From Streptomyces ossamyceticus (GTDB lineage: Bacteria; Actinomycetota; Actinomycetes; Streptomycetales; Streptomycetaceae): a stretch of 33,864 nucleotides of DNA. Position 1 is the stretch's first letter, and each line of letters begins with the position of its first letter. The position numbers and the translations under genes are program-made. The stretch spans positions 1-33,864 of the forward strand of contig NZ_LIQX01000083.1 in NCBI RefSeq assembly GCF_001418475.1, read 5' to 3'. The notes below the pieces were generated by a model. That model was not told the DNA's origin, made no database searches, and saw only the letters and a program-made list of their open reading frames with translations. Below, piece after piece: positions 1 through 6,665 of this stretch.

Positions 1-1995
1 CCTGGTGGGCCGTGGCGGCGGCGGCGTGAAGAACACCAGCGCCCCCGCCGCCACGGCCCACCAGGGCGCCGTCGGCAGCCACGCGTACGACCCGAGCAGA
101 TTGCCCAGCGCCGCCAGCGGCACCACCCAGCGCAGCCCCAACAGCGTGAACAGCGGCACGAGCAGCAGCAGTTGCACGACCCGCGCACGCACCGGCACGG
201 GCACCACGGCCCGCCCCGCACCGTCCTCCTGCGCCGACTCCTCCAGGTACCGGGCCAGCTTGCGCAGCGTCGGCCGCTGGTAGACGTCCAGCACCGCCAC
301 GCTCGGATACCGGCTCCGCAGCCGCGTCGTCAGTTGCGCGGCCGCCAGACTGCCGCCGCCGATCGCGAAGAAGTCGTCGTCGGCGCCGCCCACCGGCATA
401 CCGAGCACCTCGGCCCACTGTTCGGCGAGCCACGCCTCGGTGCCGTACAACTGCTCGGCCGGCCCGCCGGTCTCCAGCTCCGGCAGCGGCCACGGCAGCG
501 CGTCCCGGTCGACCTTCCCCGACGTCCGCGTCGGCAGCTCCTCGACCGGCGCCAGCAGCGGCACCAGCGCCGCCGGCAGCTCCGCCCGCAGCCGCTCCAC
601 GGCCGCCGCCTGGTCCCACCCGTCCTGGGTGACCACATAGCCGACCAGCAGCTGATTCCCGCTCCGCGCGGTCCGTACGGCGGCAGCGGCGCCCGCGACA
701 CCGGGCAGGCCCTGCAACGCGGCGTCCACCTCGCCCAGCTCGATCCGCCGCCCGCCGAGCTTGATCTGCTCGTCCGCCCGCCCGAGGAAGACCAGCCCCT
801 CCGGCTCGGCCCGCACCAGGTCACCGCTGCGGTAGGCCCGCTCCCAGCCCAGCGACGCGAGCGGCGCGTACTTCTCCGCGTCCTTCTCGGCGTCGAGATA
901 CCGCGCGAGGCCCACCCCGCCGATCACCAACTGCCCGCTGCCGCCCATCGGCACCGGCTCCCCGGCCTCGTCGACGACGGCCAGCTCCCAGCCGTTCAGC
1001 GGCAACCCGATCCGGATCGGCTCCGCGCCGCTCATCAGCGAGGCACACGCCACGACGGTCGCCTCGGTCGGCCCGTACGTGTTCCAGACCTCGCGCCCCT
1101 CCGTCACCAGCCGCTGCGCCAACTCGGGCGGGCACGCCTCACCGCCGAAGATCAGCAGCCGGACGTCGTTGAGCGTCTCCGGCTCCCACAGCGCCGCGAG
1201 CGTCGGCACCGTCGACACCACGGTGATCTCCTGCTCGACCAGCCACGGCCCCAGATCGGCGCCGCTCCTGACCTGCGCGCGCGGCACCGGCACCAGACAG
1301 GCCCCGTACCGCCAGGCCAGCCACATCTCCTCGCAGGACGCGTCGAAGGCCACCGAGAGCCCGGCCATGACCCGGTCCCCGGGCCCGATCGGCTCCTCGG
1401 CCAGGAACAGCTCCGCCTCGGCGTCCACGAACGCGGCGGCGCTGCGGTGACTCACGGCGACACCCTTGGGCTTCCCGGTCGACCCGGAGGTGAAGATGAT
1501 CCACGCGTCGTTCTCGACGCCGGGCCGCGCTGCGGGGGAGTCGGACACGTCGTGGACGGTCAGCTCGTGCCCCGCGCCGACGACGGCCCGCACCCCGGCC
1601 TCCCCGAAGACCAGGTCGGCGCGCTCGTCGGGGTCCTCGGCGTCCACGGGCACGTACGCGGCGCCGGCGGCCAGTACCGCGAGGATCGCCACGTACAGGG
1701 CGTTGGTGCCCGACGGCACCCGCACCCCGACCCGGTCCCCGAGCCCGACGCCCACCGCGCCCAGCCGTCGCCGCAGCCGCTCCACCTCTATGGCCAGCGC
1801 GCGATAGGTGAGCCGCCGCGTGCCGTCGTCCAGCGCGGGCTCGTCCGGGAACGACCGCACGGACGCCTCGAAGACGTCGACGAGGGTGCGGGGGGAGGCG
1901 GCGGGCCCCGCCGAGAACAGGGCCGGCCCGTCGAGTCCCTCCGCCAGTTCCCCCTCCAACAGGGTCAGCTCGGGACTCTCGTACACGGCGGCCAT
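1..1995 (-). CDS. Pls/PosA-family non-ribosomal peptide synthetase, partial (C-terminus outside window)
   Basis: Only the first 665 residues are present; the frame is open to the window edge. It begins with an adenylation domain that activates an amino acid as its adenylate. The A3 motif TSGSTGKPKG lies near residue 170, followed by NTYGPTE, YRSGDL, GRADEQIK and the catalytic-lysine motif SGKVDR. A carrier domain follows, with phosphopantetheine site FFAIGGGSL near residue 547. Hydrophobic membrane segments start near residue 595. There is no condensation domain before the A domain. A-T-membrane order is the layout of Pls, the epsilon-poly-L-lysine synthetase, and its relatives, which continue with more membrane segments and tandem acyltransferase-like domains. 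The ATG at 1995 was chosen because GAGG lies 5 bases upstream and the N-terminus fits the family. The monomer cannot be read from the sequence; a homopoly-amino-acid or short isopeptide product is an inference. Confidence 0.85.
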   Translation of the reverse strand, partial: MAAVYESPELTLLEGELAEGLDGPALFSAGPAASPRTLVDVFEASVRSFPDEPALDDGTRRLTYRALAIEVERLRRRLGAVGVGLGDRVGVRVPSGTNALYVAILAVLAAGAAYVPVDAEDPDERADLVFGEAGVRAVVGAGHELTVHDVSDSPAARPGVENDAWIIFTSGSTGKPKGVAVSHRSAAAFVDAEAELFLAEEPIGPGDRVMAGLSVAFDASCEEMWLAWRYGACLVPVPRAQVRSGADLGPWLVEQEITVVSTVPTLAALWEPETLNDVRLLIFGGEACPPELAQRLVTEGREVWNTYGPTEATVVACASLMSGAEPIRIGLPLNGWELAVVDEAGEPVPMGGSGQLVIGGVGLARYLDAEKDAEKYAPLASLGWERAYRSGDLVRAEPEGLVFLGRADEQIKLGGRRIELGEVDAALQGLPGVAGAAAAVRTARSGNQLLVGYVVTQDGWDQAAAVERLRAELPAALVPLLAPVEELPTRTSGKVDRDALPWPLPELETGGPAEQLYGTEAWLAEQWAEVLGMPVGGADDDFFAIGGGSLAAAQLTTRLRSRYPSVAVLDVYQRPTLRKLARYLEESAQEDGAGRAVVPVPVRARVVQLLLLVPLFTLLGLRWVVPLAALGNLLGSYAWLPTAPWWAVAAGALVFFTPPPPRPTR

Positions 1996-2103
1996 CGGAT
2001 CCTCGCCTTTCGCACCCGGAAGATCCCGGGGGCGCCGGCGGGCCCGCAGGTCTGCCTGGGGATGTTTCCGTCCCGGCGCCGAACAAGCCCCATACTCTAG
2101 TGC

Positions 2104-2111
2104 TCACGTGA
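2104..2111. promoter_or_regulatory. 8-bp palindrome TCACGTGA upstream of the NRPS
   Basis: A perfect palindrome sits 109 bases before the NRPS start, next to a TAGAGT-like hexamer on the minus strand. It may be an operator in the NRPS promoter region. No regulator is recognised and the element is short, so it could be chance. Confidence 0.25.
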
Positions 2112-2236
2112 CTACGGCCTGTCGTGTCGGCCAAGAGGACGCATCCGCGAAGCAACCCGGAGGCATCGGGCCATCCCCGTGATCTGGGCTTTTCCCGGCG
2201 GGACGAGACGTCTCCCACATTTCGCCGCCCTCACGC

Positions 2237-2270
2237 GCGAAGGCCGCGACCTGATGGTCGCGGCCTTCGC
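2237..2270 (-). terminator. Terminator hairpin after tRNA-Leu
   Basis: Perfect 15-bp inverted repeat (2237-2251 and 2256-2270) with a TGAT loop, starting 7 bases beyond the tRNA 3' end on the minus strand. There is no clear U-tract, as is common in Streptomyces. Confidence 0.85.
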
Positions 2271-2277
2271 CACTGTG

Positions 2278-2362
2278 TGTCCGAGGGGGGACTTGAACCC
2301 CCACGCCCGATAAAGGGCACTAGCACCTCAAGCTAGCGCGTCTGCCATTCCGCCACCCGGAC
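2278..2362 (-). tRNA. tRNA-Leu, anticodon GAG
   Basis: The minus strand folds as a class II tRNA. The acceptor GTCCGGG pairs with CTCGGAC with one G-U. The anticodon stem CTAGC/GCTAG encloses loop TTGAGGT, giving anticodon GAG. A long variable arm (GCCC/GGGC) and a T arm with loop TTCAAGT follow. Discriminator A73 is present, as required for leucine. The CCA tail is not encoded. It reads CUC/CUU codons; CUC is common in this GC-rich genome. Confidence 0.95.
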
Positions 2363-2368
2363 AAGGTG

Positions 2369-2401
2369 TCTGTCGTGCGGGGTCTCCCCCGCGGCGACAG
2401 A
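2369..2401. other. Strong hairpin in the tRNA-Leu leader
   Basis: TCTGTCG (2369-2375) pairs with CGACAGA (2395-2401). The inner GCGGGG pairs with CCCCGC around loop TCTC, with a small bulge between the two stems. It lies 6 bases before the tRNA 5' end. A minus-strand -10-like TAATGT sits at 2411-2406, so transcription may begin inside the distal arm. A precursor-processing or insulating role is a guess. Confidence 0.5.
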
Positions 2402-2561
2402 GGAAACATTACCAGGCTTTCCAGGACCCTCGATCACCCCCCGTTCCCGGAGATCCGGGGCGTGAACGGCGTGTGACGGGCTGGTCCCGGTCTTGGGGCG
2501 GGGCCCCTGGCAGGAGGAGGATGAGGGGGAACCTTGAGCAGCGACAGCGGGAGGAAGCAGC

Positions 2562-3887
2562 GTGAGCGAGACGGACACGGCCAGGCGCGTGACCGGCGAG
2601 GACGAGGTCGTGGACCTCTGCCGCGAGCTGATCCAGATCGACACCAGCAACTTCGGCGACCACTCGGGCCCGGGCGAACGCAAGGCCGCCGAGTACGTCG
2701 CGGAGAAGCTCGCCGAGGTGGGCCTCGAACCGAGGATCTTCGAGTCGCACCCGGGCCGTGCCTCGACGGTGGCCCGCATCGAGGGCGAGGACCCGTCCCG
2801 GCCCGCGCTGCTCATCCACGGCCACACCGACGTCGTCCCGGCCAACGCCGACGACTGGACCCACCACCCCTTCTCCGGTGAGGTCGCCGACGGCTGTGTG
2901 TGGGGCCGGGGCGCGGTCGACATGAAGGACATGGACGCGATGACCCTCGCGGTCGTCCGGGACCGGCTGCGCAGCGGCCGCAAGCCCCCGCGCGACATCG
3001 TCCTCGCCTTCCTCGCCGACGAGGAGGCCGGCGGCACCTACGGGGCCAAGTACCTGGTCAAGAACCACCCCGACCTCTTCGAGGGCGTCACCGAGGCGAT
3101 CAGTGAGGTCGGCGGCTTCTCCTTCACCGTCAGCGAGCAGCGGCGGCTCTACCTGATCCAGACGGCCGAGAAGGGCATGCACTGGATGAAGCTGACCGTG
3201 GCCGGCACCGCCGGGCACGGCTCGATGATCCACCGCGACAACGCCATCACCGAGCTGTCCGAGGCCGTCGCCCGCCTCGGCCGCCACACCTTCCCGGTAC
3301 GGGTCACCAAGACCACCCGCGCCTTCCTCGACGAGCTCGGCGACGCGCTGGGCACCGAGCTGGACCCGGAGAACATGGAGGGCACCCTCGCCAGGCTCGG
3401 CGGGATCGCCAAGCTCATCGGCGCCACCCTCAGCAACACCGCCAACCCCACCCAGCTCGGCGCCGGCTACAAGGTCAACGTGATCCCCGGCGAGGCCACC
3501 GCGCATGTCGACGGACGGTTCCTGCCCGGCTTCGAGGAGGAGTTCCTCGCCGACCTCGACAAGATCCTCGGGCCCAAGGTGCGCCGTGAGGACGTGCACT
3601 CCGACAAGGCGCTGGAGACGTCCTTCGACGGGGCGCTCGTGGACGCCATGCAGTCCGCGCTGGTCGCCGAGGACCCGGCCGCGAAGGCGGTCCCGTACAT
3701 GCTCTCCGGCGGTACGGACGCCAAGTCCTTCGACGACCTCGGTATCCGCGGCTTCGGTTTCGCCCCGCTCAAGCTGCCGCCGGAGCTGGACTTCGCGGGC
3801 ATGTTCCACGGCGTCGACGAACGTGTGCCGGTGGAGGGCTTGAAGTTCGGTGTGCGCGTGCTCGACCGCTTCCTCGACGCGTCCTGA
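2562..3887 (+). CDS. M20/M25/M40-family zinc metallopeptidase
   Basis: A 441-residue cytosolic hydrolase of the ArgE/DapE/CPG2 type, which cleaves amide bonds of dipeptides or N-acyl amino acids with two zinc ions. The zinc site is visible: LLIHGHTDVVP near residue 88 gives the first histidine and catalytic Asp, GRGAVDMKDM gives the bridging Asp, and FLADEEAGG gives the general-base Glu-Glu. GTAGHGSMIHRDNA is the start of the lid/dimerisation domain. MLSGGTDAKSF and MFHGVDERV near the C-terminus supply the last conserved residues. The GTG at 2562 follows GGGAGGAAG, and the N-terminus MSETDTARRV fits the family. It stands alone on its strand between tRNA-Leu and the chaplins. The physiological substrate cannot be inferred. 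Confidence 0.9.
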   Translation: MSETDTARRVTGEDEVVDLCRELIQIDTSNFGDHSGPGERKAAEYVAEKLAEVGLEPRIFESHPGRASTVARIEGEDPSRPALLIHGHTDVVPANADDWTHHPFSGEVADGCVWGRGAVDMKDMDAMTLAVVRDRLRSGRKPPRDIVLAFLADEEAGGTYGAKYLVKNHPDLFEGVTEAISEVGGFSFTVSEQRRLYLIQTAEKGMHWMKLTVAGTAGHGSMIHRDNAITELSEAVARLGRHTFPVRVTKTTRAFLDELGDALGTELDPENMEGTLARLGGIAKLIGATLSNTANPTQLGAGYKVNVIPGEATAHVDGRFLPGFEEEFLADLDKILGPKVRREDVHSDKALETSFDGALVDAMQSALVAEDPAAKAVPYMLSGGTDAKSFDDLGIRGFGFAPLKLPPELDFAGMFHGVDERVPVEGLKFGVRVLDRFLDAS

Positions 3888-4045
3888 CCTTCTTGCCTGT
3901 CGGAGCGACTCTTCTATTCGGTAGCGCGTACGAAGATCGACCGGGTCGGGTGAATCGGAACATAAGCTCGTAGCTCCATTAGTCCATCCTCGTTACAGGT
4001 GATGTGACTCGCTATTCAGGGTCGCTTTGCCAACAAGGAGGAATG

Positions 4046-4279
4046 ATGATCAAGAAGGTCGTCGCTGCTGCGGCTGCCACCGGTGGTCTCGTGCTCGCGG
4101 GTGCGGGTCTGGCTGTTGCCGACGCCGGCGCCCACGGTGTCGCTGTCGGTTCCCCGGGTGTTGCGTCCGGCAACGTCGTCCAGGTGCCCGTTCACGTTCC
4201 CGTGAACGTGTGCGGCAACACGATCAACGTGATCGGGCTGCTGAACCCTGCCTTCGGCAACACCTGCATCAACAAGTGA
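4046..4279 (+). CDS. chpH: Short chaplin ChpH
   Basis: A 77-residue secreted hydrophobic surfactant. A signal peptide (residues 1-26, cleavage about AVA/DAG) precedes one chaplin domain. The domain has the SPGVASGN and VPVHVPVNVCGN motifs and the paired cysteines C56 and C74 (18 apart) that form an intramolecular disulfide. Short chaplins assemble into amyloid-like rodlets that lower surface tension and coat aerial hyphae and spores. AAGGAGG at 4035-4041 precedes two adjacent ATGs. The second (4046) gives normal 4-base spacing and the usual MIKKVV start; the first would leave one base. chpC lies immediately downstream, the pairing known from Streptomyces. Confidence 0.95.
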   Translation: MIKKVVAAAAATGGLVLAGAGLAVADAGAHGVAVGSPGVASGNVVQVPVHVPVNVCGNTINVIGLLNPAFGNTCINK

Positions 4280-4312
4280 CGTTGTGCCTCACCCGGTGAG
4301 GGTCCGATAACC

Positions 4313-4351
4313 GTCGGCCCCGGAGTGTGCGCCATGCACTCCGGGGCCGAC
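4313..4351 (+). terminator. Hairpin between chpH and chpC
   Basis: Perfect 15-bp stem (4313-4327 and 4337-4351) with a 9-base loop, 34 bases after the chpH stop. It suggests chpH and chpC are separate units, or that read-through into chpC is limited so that short chaplin exceeds long chaplin. Confidence 0.85.
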
Positions 4352-4410
4352 CGGTTCGCCGGACAAGGTGAAGAAGATCAGACCATAGGGCTAAGGCAGG
4401 TAATTCAGAC

Positions 4411-5409
4411 ATGCGACAGGTCACCCGCAAAGGCCTGATGACGATGGCGGCCGCGTCCGGCGTCCTCGCCGCGGCCGGCGGTTACGCGCACGCCGATTCC
4501 GGCGCCCAGGGCTCCGCGACCAACTCGCCCGGCGTCCTCTCGGGCAACAACGTGCAGGCGCCGATCGAGGCCGAGGTCAACGTCTGCGGCAACACCGTCA
4601 GCGTCGTCGGGCTGCTCAATCCCGCGTCCGGCAACAAGTGTTCCAACGGCGTCAAGACCGGCAAGCACACCGGTGGTTCCGGATCGTCGTACGGGGGCTC
4701 GCGGGCGCGGGGCCACGCCAGTGACTCGCCCGGCGTCGCGTCGGGCAACCATGTGCAGGCCCCGGTGCACGTACCGGTCAACGCCTGCGGCAACAGCGTC
4801 AACGTGGTCGGCGTCGGCAACCCGGCCACGGGCAACGAATGTTCCAACGGCGGGGGCGGCCACCACGGTTCGTCGCACGGCGGGGGCCACGGCTCCTCCC
4901 ACGGCGGCGGATCCCACGCGGACGGCCACACCGGCAACTCGCCGGGCGTCGGCTCCGGCAACCTCGTACAGGTCCCGGTGGACGTACCGGTCAACGCCTG
5001 CGGCAACAGCGTCAGCGTGATCGGTCTCGGCAACGGCACGACCGGCAACGACTGCGGGAACCCGGGCGGCGGAGGGTCGCACGAGAACCCCGGCGGCCCG
5101 CAGAACCCGCCGGTCGAGCGACCCGGCCCGGAGCAGCCGGGTAACCCCGGTGACCCCGAAACCCCCGGCAATCCCGAAACCCCCGGCAACCCCGAAACCC
5201 CCGGCAACCCGGGCGTCCCAGGCAACCCGGGCGTCCCCGGCGGTGGCACCAACACCCCGGGTACCCAGACCGTCACCCAGCCCGGGGCGGTCGGGCAGCT
5301 CGCCCAGACCGGCGCCGAGGTGCCGCTCGGCCTCGCCCTGTCGGTGGGCGCCGGCACGCTCCTCGGGGGCGCGCTGATCTACCGCAAGGCACGGGCCACC
5401 GCGCGGTAA
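4411..5409 (+). CDS. chpC: Long, sortase-anchored chaplin ChpC with three chaplin domains
   Basis: A 332-residue cell-wall protein. A signal peptide (1-28, AHA/DS) is followed by three chaplin domains at about 31-77, 100-144 and 171-215. Each has a cysteine pair exactly 18 apart: C59/C77, C126/C144 and C197/C215. Gly/Ser/His-rich linkers separate the domains. A Pro/Gly/Asn/Glu stalk with NPETPG repeats (about 220-280) leads to the sorting signal: LAQTG at 297-301, a hydrophobic helix and the basic tail RKARATAR. LAXTG is the class E sortase signal of Streptomyces, so the protein should be covalently anchored in the wall and nucleate short-chaplin assembly. Long chaplins normally have two domains, so the third is unusual. 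The start follows AAGGCAGG. Confidence 0.93.
   Translation: MRQVTRKGLMTMAAASGVLAAAGGYAHADSGAQGSATNSPGVLSGNNVQAPIEAEVNVCGNTVSVVGLLNPASGNKCSNGVKTGKHTGGSGSSYGGSRARGHASDSPGVASGNHVQAPVHVPVNACGNSVNVVGVGNPATGNECSNGGGGHHGSSHGGGHGSSHGGGSHADGHTGNSPGVGSGNLVQVPVDVPVNACGNSVSVIGLGNGTTGNDCGNPGGGGSHENPGGPQNPPVERPGPEQPGNPGDPETPGNPETPGNPETPGNPGVPGNPGVPGGGTNTPGTQTVTQPGAVGQLAQTGAEVPLGLALSVGAGTLLGGALIYRKARATAR
5140..5241 (+). repeat. In-frame 18-bp repeats in the chpC stalk
   Basis: Three units encoding NPETPG are followed by two encoding NPGVPG, preceded by the related NPGDPE. This is a collagen-like, slippage-prone wall spacer whose length probably varies between strains. Confidence 0.8.
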
Positions 5410-5428
5410 GCGGACTCCGCGCACAGGA

Positions 5429-5466
5429 AACGGAGCGGGCCCCGCACCAGCGGGGCCCGCTCCGTT
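5429..5466. terminator. Bidirectional terminator between chpC and the DUF5703 gene
   Basis: Perfect 17-bp stem (5429-5445 and 5450-5466) with loop ACCA, followed on the plus strand by a pyrimidine-rich stretch. It lies between convergent genes and can serve both. Confidence 0.9.
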
Positions 5467-5480
5467 CTTCTCTGCTCACA

Positions 5481-5669
5481 TCACCACGTGGCCCGCACCT
5501 GGCGGATGATCCGTCGGCGCAACCGCACCCTGCGGCTGCCATCGCGCAGCAGACTCAGTCGGTCCAACTCCCAGTGTCCGTACTCGGCATGGTCCGTCAG
5601 CAGGCGTGTGGCGTCCTTGCGGGAGACCCCGCGCGGTACGTACACGTCGACAAATTCGTATTCCGGCAT
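5481..5669 (-). CDS. Small DUF5703-type protein
   Basis: A 62-residue protein starting MPEYEFVDVYVPRGVS. The middle predicts a helix (DATRLLTDHAEYGHWELDRL) and the C-terminus is very basic (RRVRLRRRIIRQVRATW). It resembles the small actinobacterial proteins annotated DUF5703. No enzyme motif is seen. The basic tail could bind nucleic acid, but that is speculation. It is divergent from the 5718-6446 gene, with 48 bases between their starts. Confidence 0.75.
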   Translation of the reverse strand: MPEYEFVDVYVPRGVSRKDATRLLTDHAEYGHWELDRLSLLRDGSRRVRLRRRIIRQVRATW

Positions 5670-5704
5670 CGGTATCTATTGTGCGGGCTGGGGCCCGGTA
5701 CGGA

Positions 5705-5710
5705 TAGCGT
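5705..5710 (+). promoter_or_regulatory. -10 box for a probably leaderless transcript
   Basis: TAGCGT ends 7 bases before the ATG at 5718, so transcription would begin at or beside the start codon. No Shine-Dalgarno sequence is visible. TTGTGC at 5679-5684 is a possible -35 with a long 20-base spacer. Confidence 0.5.
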
Positions 5711-5717
5711 CTGCACT

Positions 5718-6446
5718 ATGTCTGATGCTGCGCAGCCCACCGCTGCCGAGGTACGCGCCGCCGCCGAGGCGGTCAAGACCGCGCTCGACCGCCACCTGGC
5801 CGCGGTCGAACGCCGGTCGGGTGAGGACGACCCGGCCGTCTACGAGGCGTTCAACGAGCTGGCCGCGGCCGCCGAGGAGTACGACGAACTGCTCTACGAC
5901 CGCTACGACGAGGTCACTCCCTTCGAGATCCCCGGCACCGAGGACATGCCGCCGTACACCGGCCCCGAGGAGCCGAGCGCGCTGAGCGTGCTGATCCGGC
6001 GGGACTACACGGTGGTGGAGCCGCAGCGGTTGCTGGCGCAGGCGCAGCGGGTGGAGGCGGCCGACGAGCCGTCCGTCGTCGGCGTCGGCGACGACGAGGC
6101 GTCGGCCACCGTCCACGGCGCTCTCGGCGTTCTGTTCGGTGAGTTCGAAGCGGACGAGATCGCCTCCCGGCACAAGGAGTTCGGCCTGGAGGAGGGCGAC
6201 TCCACGCTCTGGGTCACCGCCGGGGACGACACGGCCGACCCCGGGGAGTGGCTGGAGGCCCCGTTCGAGAACGTCGACCCCCAGCGGGTCGTCTGCCGCT
6301 TCGACGTCAGCGCGGTCTTCGACGAGGACGAGGACGACATCGAGGACGACATCGAGGACGTCGAGGACGACATCGATGGGGACGAGGGCCTGGACGAGGA
6401 CGAGGAGTTGGACGAGGAGTTGGAGCCGCTGGACGCGGACCGGTAG
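5718..6446 (+). CDS. Actinobacterial protein of unknown function with acidic tail
   Basis: A 242-residue soluble protein. Residues 1-60 predict an alpha-helical, Ala/Glu-rich region (TAAEVRAAAEAVKTALDRH). The central part (about 60-190) contains PFEIPGTEDMPPYTGPEEP and VLIRRDYTVVEP. The last 40 residues are almost entirely Asp and Glu. No signal peptide, membrane segment or catalytic motif is visible. The tail is encoded partly by imperfect 12-bp repeats. A role in binding basic proteins or cations would suit the tail but is inferred. The ATG at 5718 matches the predicted leaderless start; earlier in-frame starts run through the promoter and the DUF5703 gene. Confidence 0.75.
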   Translation: MSDAAQPTAAEVRAAAEAVKTALDRHLAAVERRSGEDDPAVYEAFNELAAAAEEYDELLYDRYDEVTPFEIPGTEDMPPYTGPEEPSALSVLIRRDYTVVEPQRLLAQAQRVEAADEPSVVGVGDDEASATVHGALGVLFGEFEADEIASRHKEFGLEEGDSTLWVTAGDDTADPGEWLEAPFENVDPQRVVCRFDVSAVFDEDEDDIEDDIEDVEDDIDGDEGLDEDEELDEELEPLDADR

Positions 6447-6550
6447 GGCGGGCGGCGGACCGCCGGAGGCCCATCGGCTCGGGTGCGCCCATGGGAGGGC
6501 GAGCGCCGGGCCGCCCGTGCCTGATCGGGCGCCCGCGCCCCTGAGGACGG

Positions 6551-6571
6551 CCCTTGGGGCCGATCCAAGGG
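6551..6571. terminator. Hairpin between convergent genes
   Basis: CCCTTGG (6551-6557) pairs with CCAAGGG (6565-6571) around a 7-base loop. It lies in the 219-base gap between the acidic-tail gene and the RecD-like gene and is weaker than the other terminators here. Confidence 0.5.
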
Positions 6572-6665
6572 GCGCGCCGCTCAGCCGGGTCGACGGATGG
6601 TGCCGCCCGGCCGCGCCGCTTTCACCGGTCGTTCCCCTCGGCCGCGCCCACCCCGGCCCCGGACG

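Noticed and set aside
2278..2362. tRNA-Leu as the attachment site of an integrated element
   Set aside because: No integrase, excisionase or second copy of the tRNA 3' end is seen in the window, and both flanks are ordinary chromosomal genes.
4004..4045. Earlier starts for chpH (4004 or 4043)
   Set aside because: 4004 would add a polar leader before the signal peptide and include the Shine-Dalgarno in the coding region; 4043 leaves one base after AAGGAGG.
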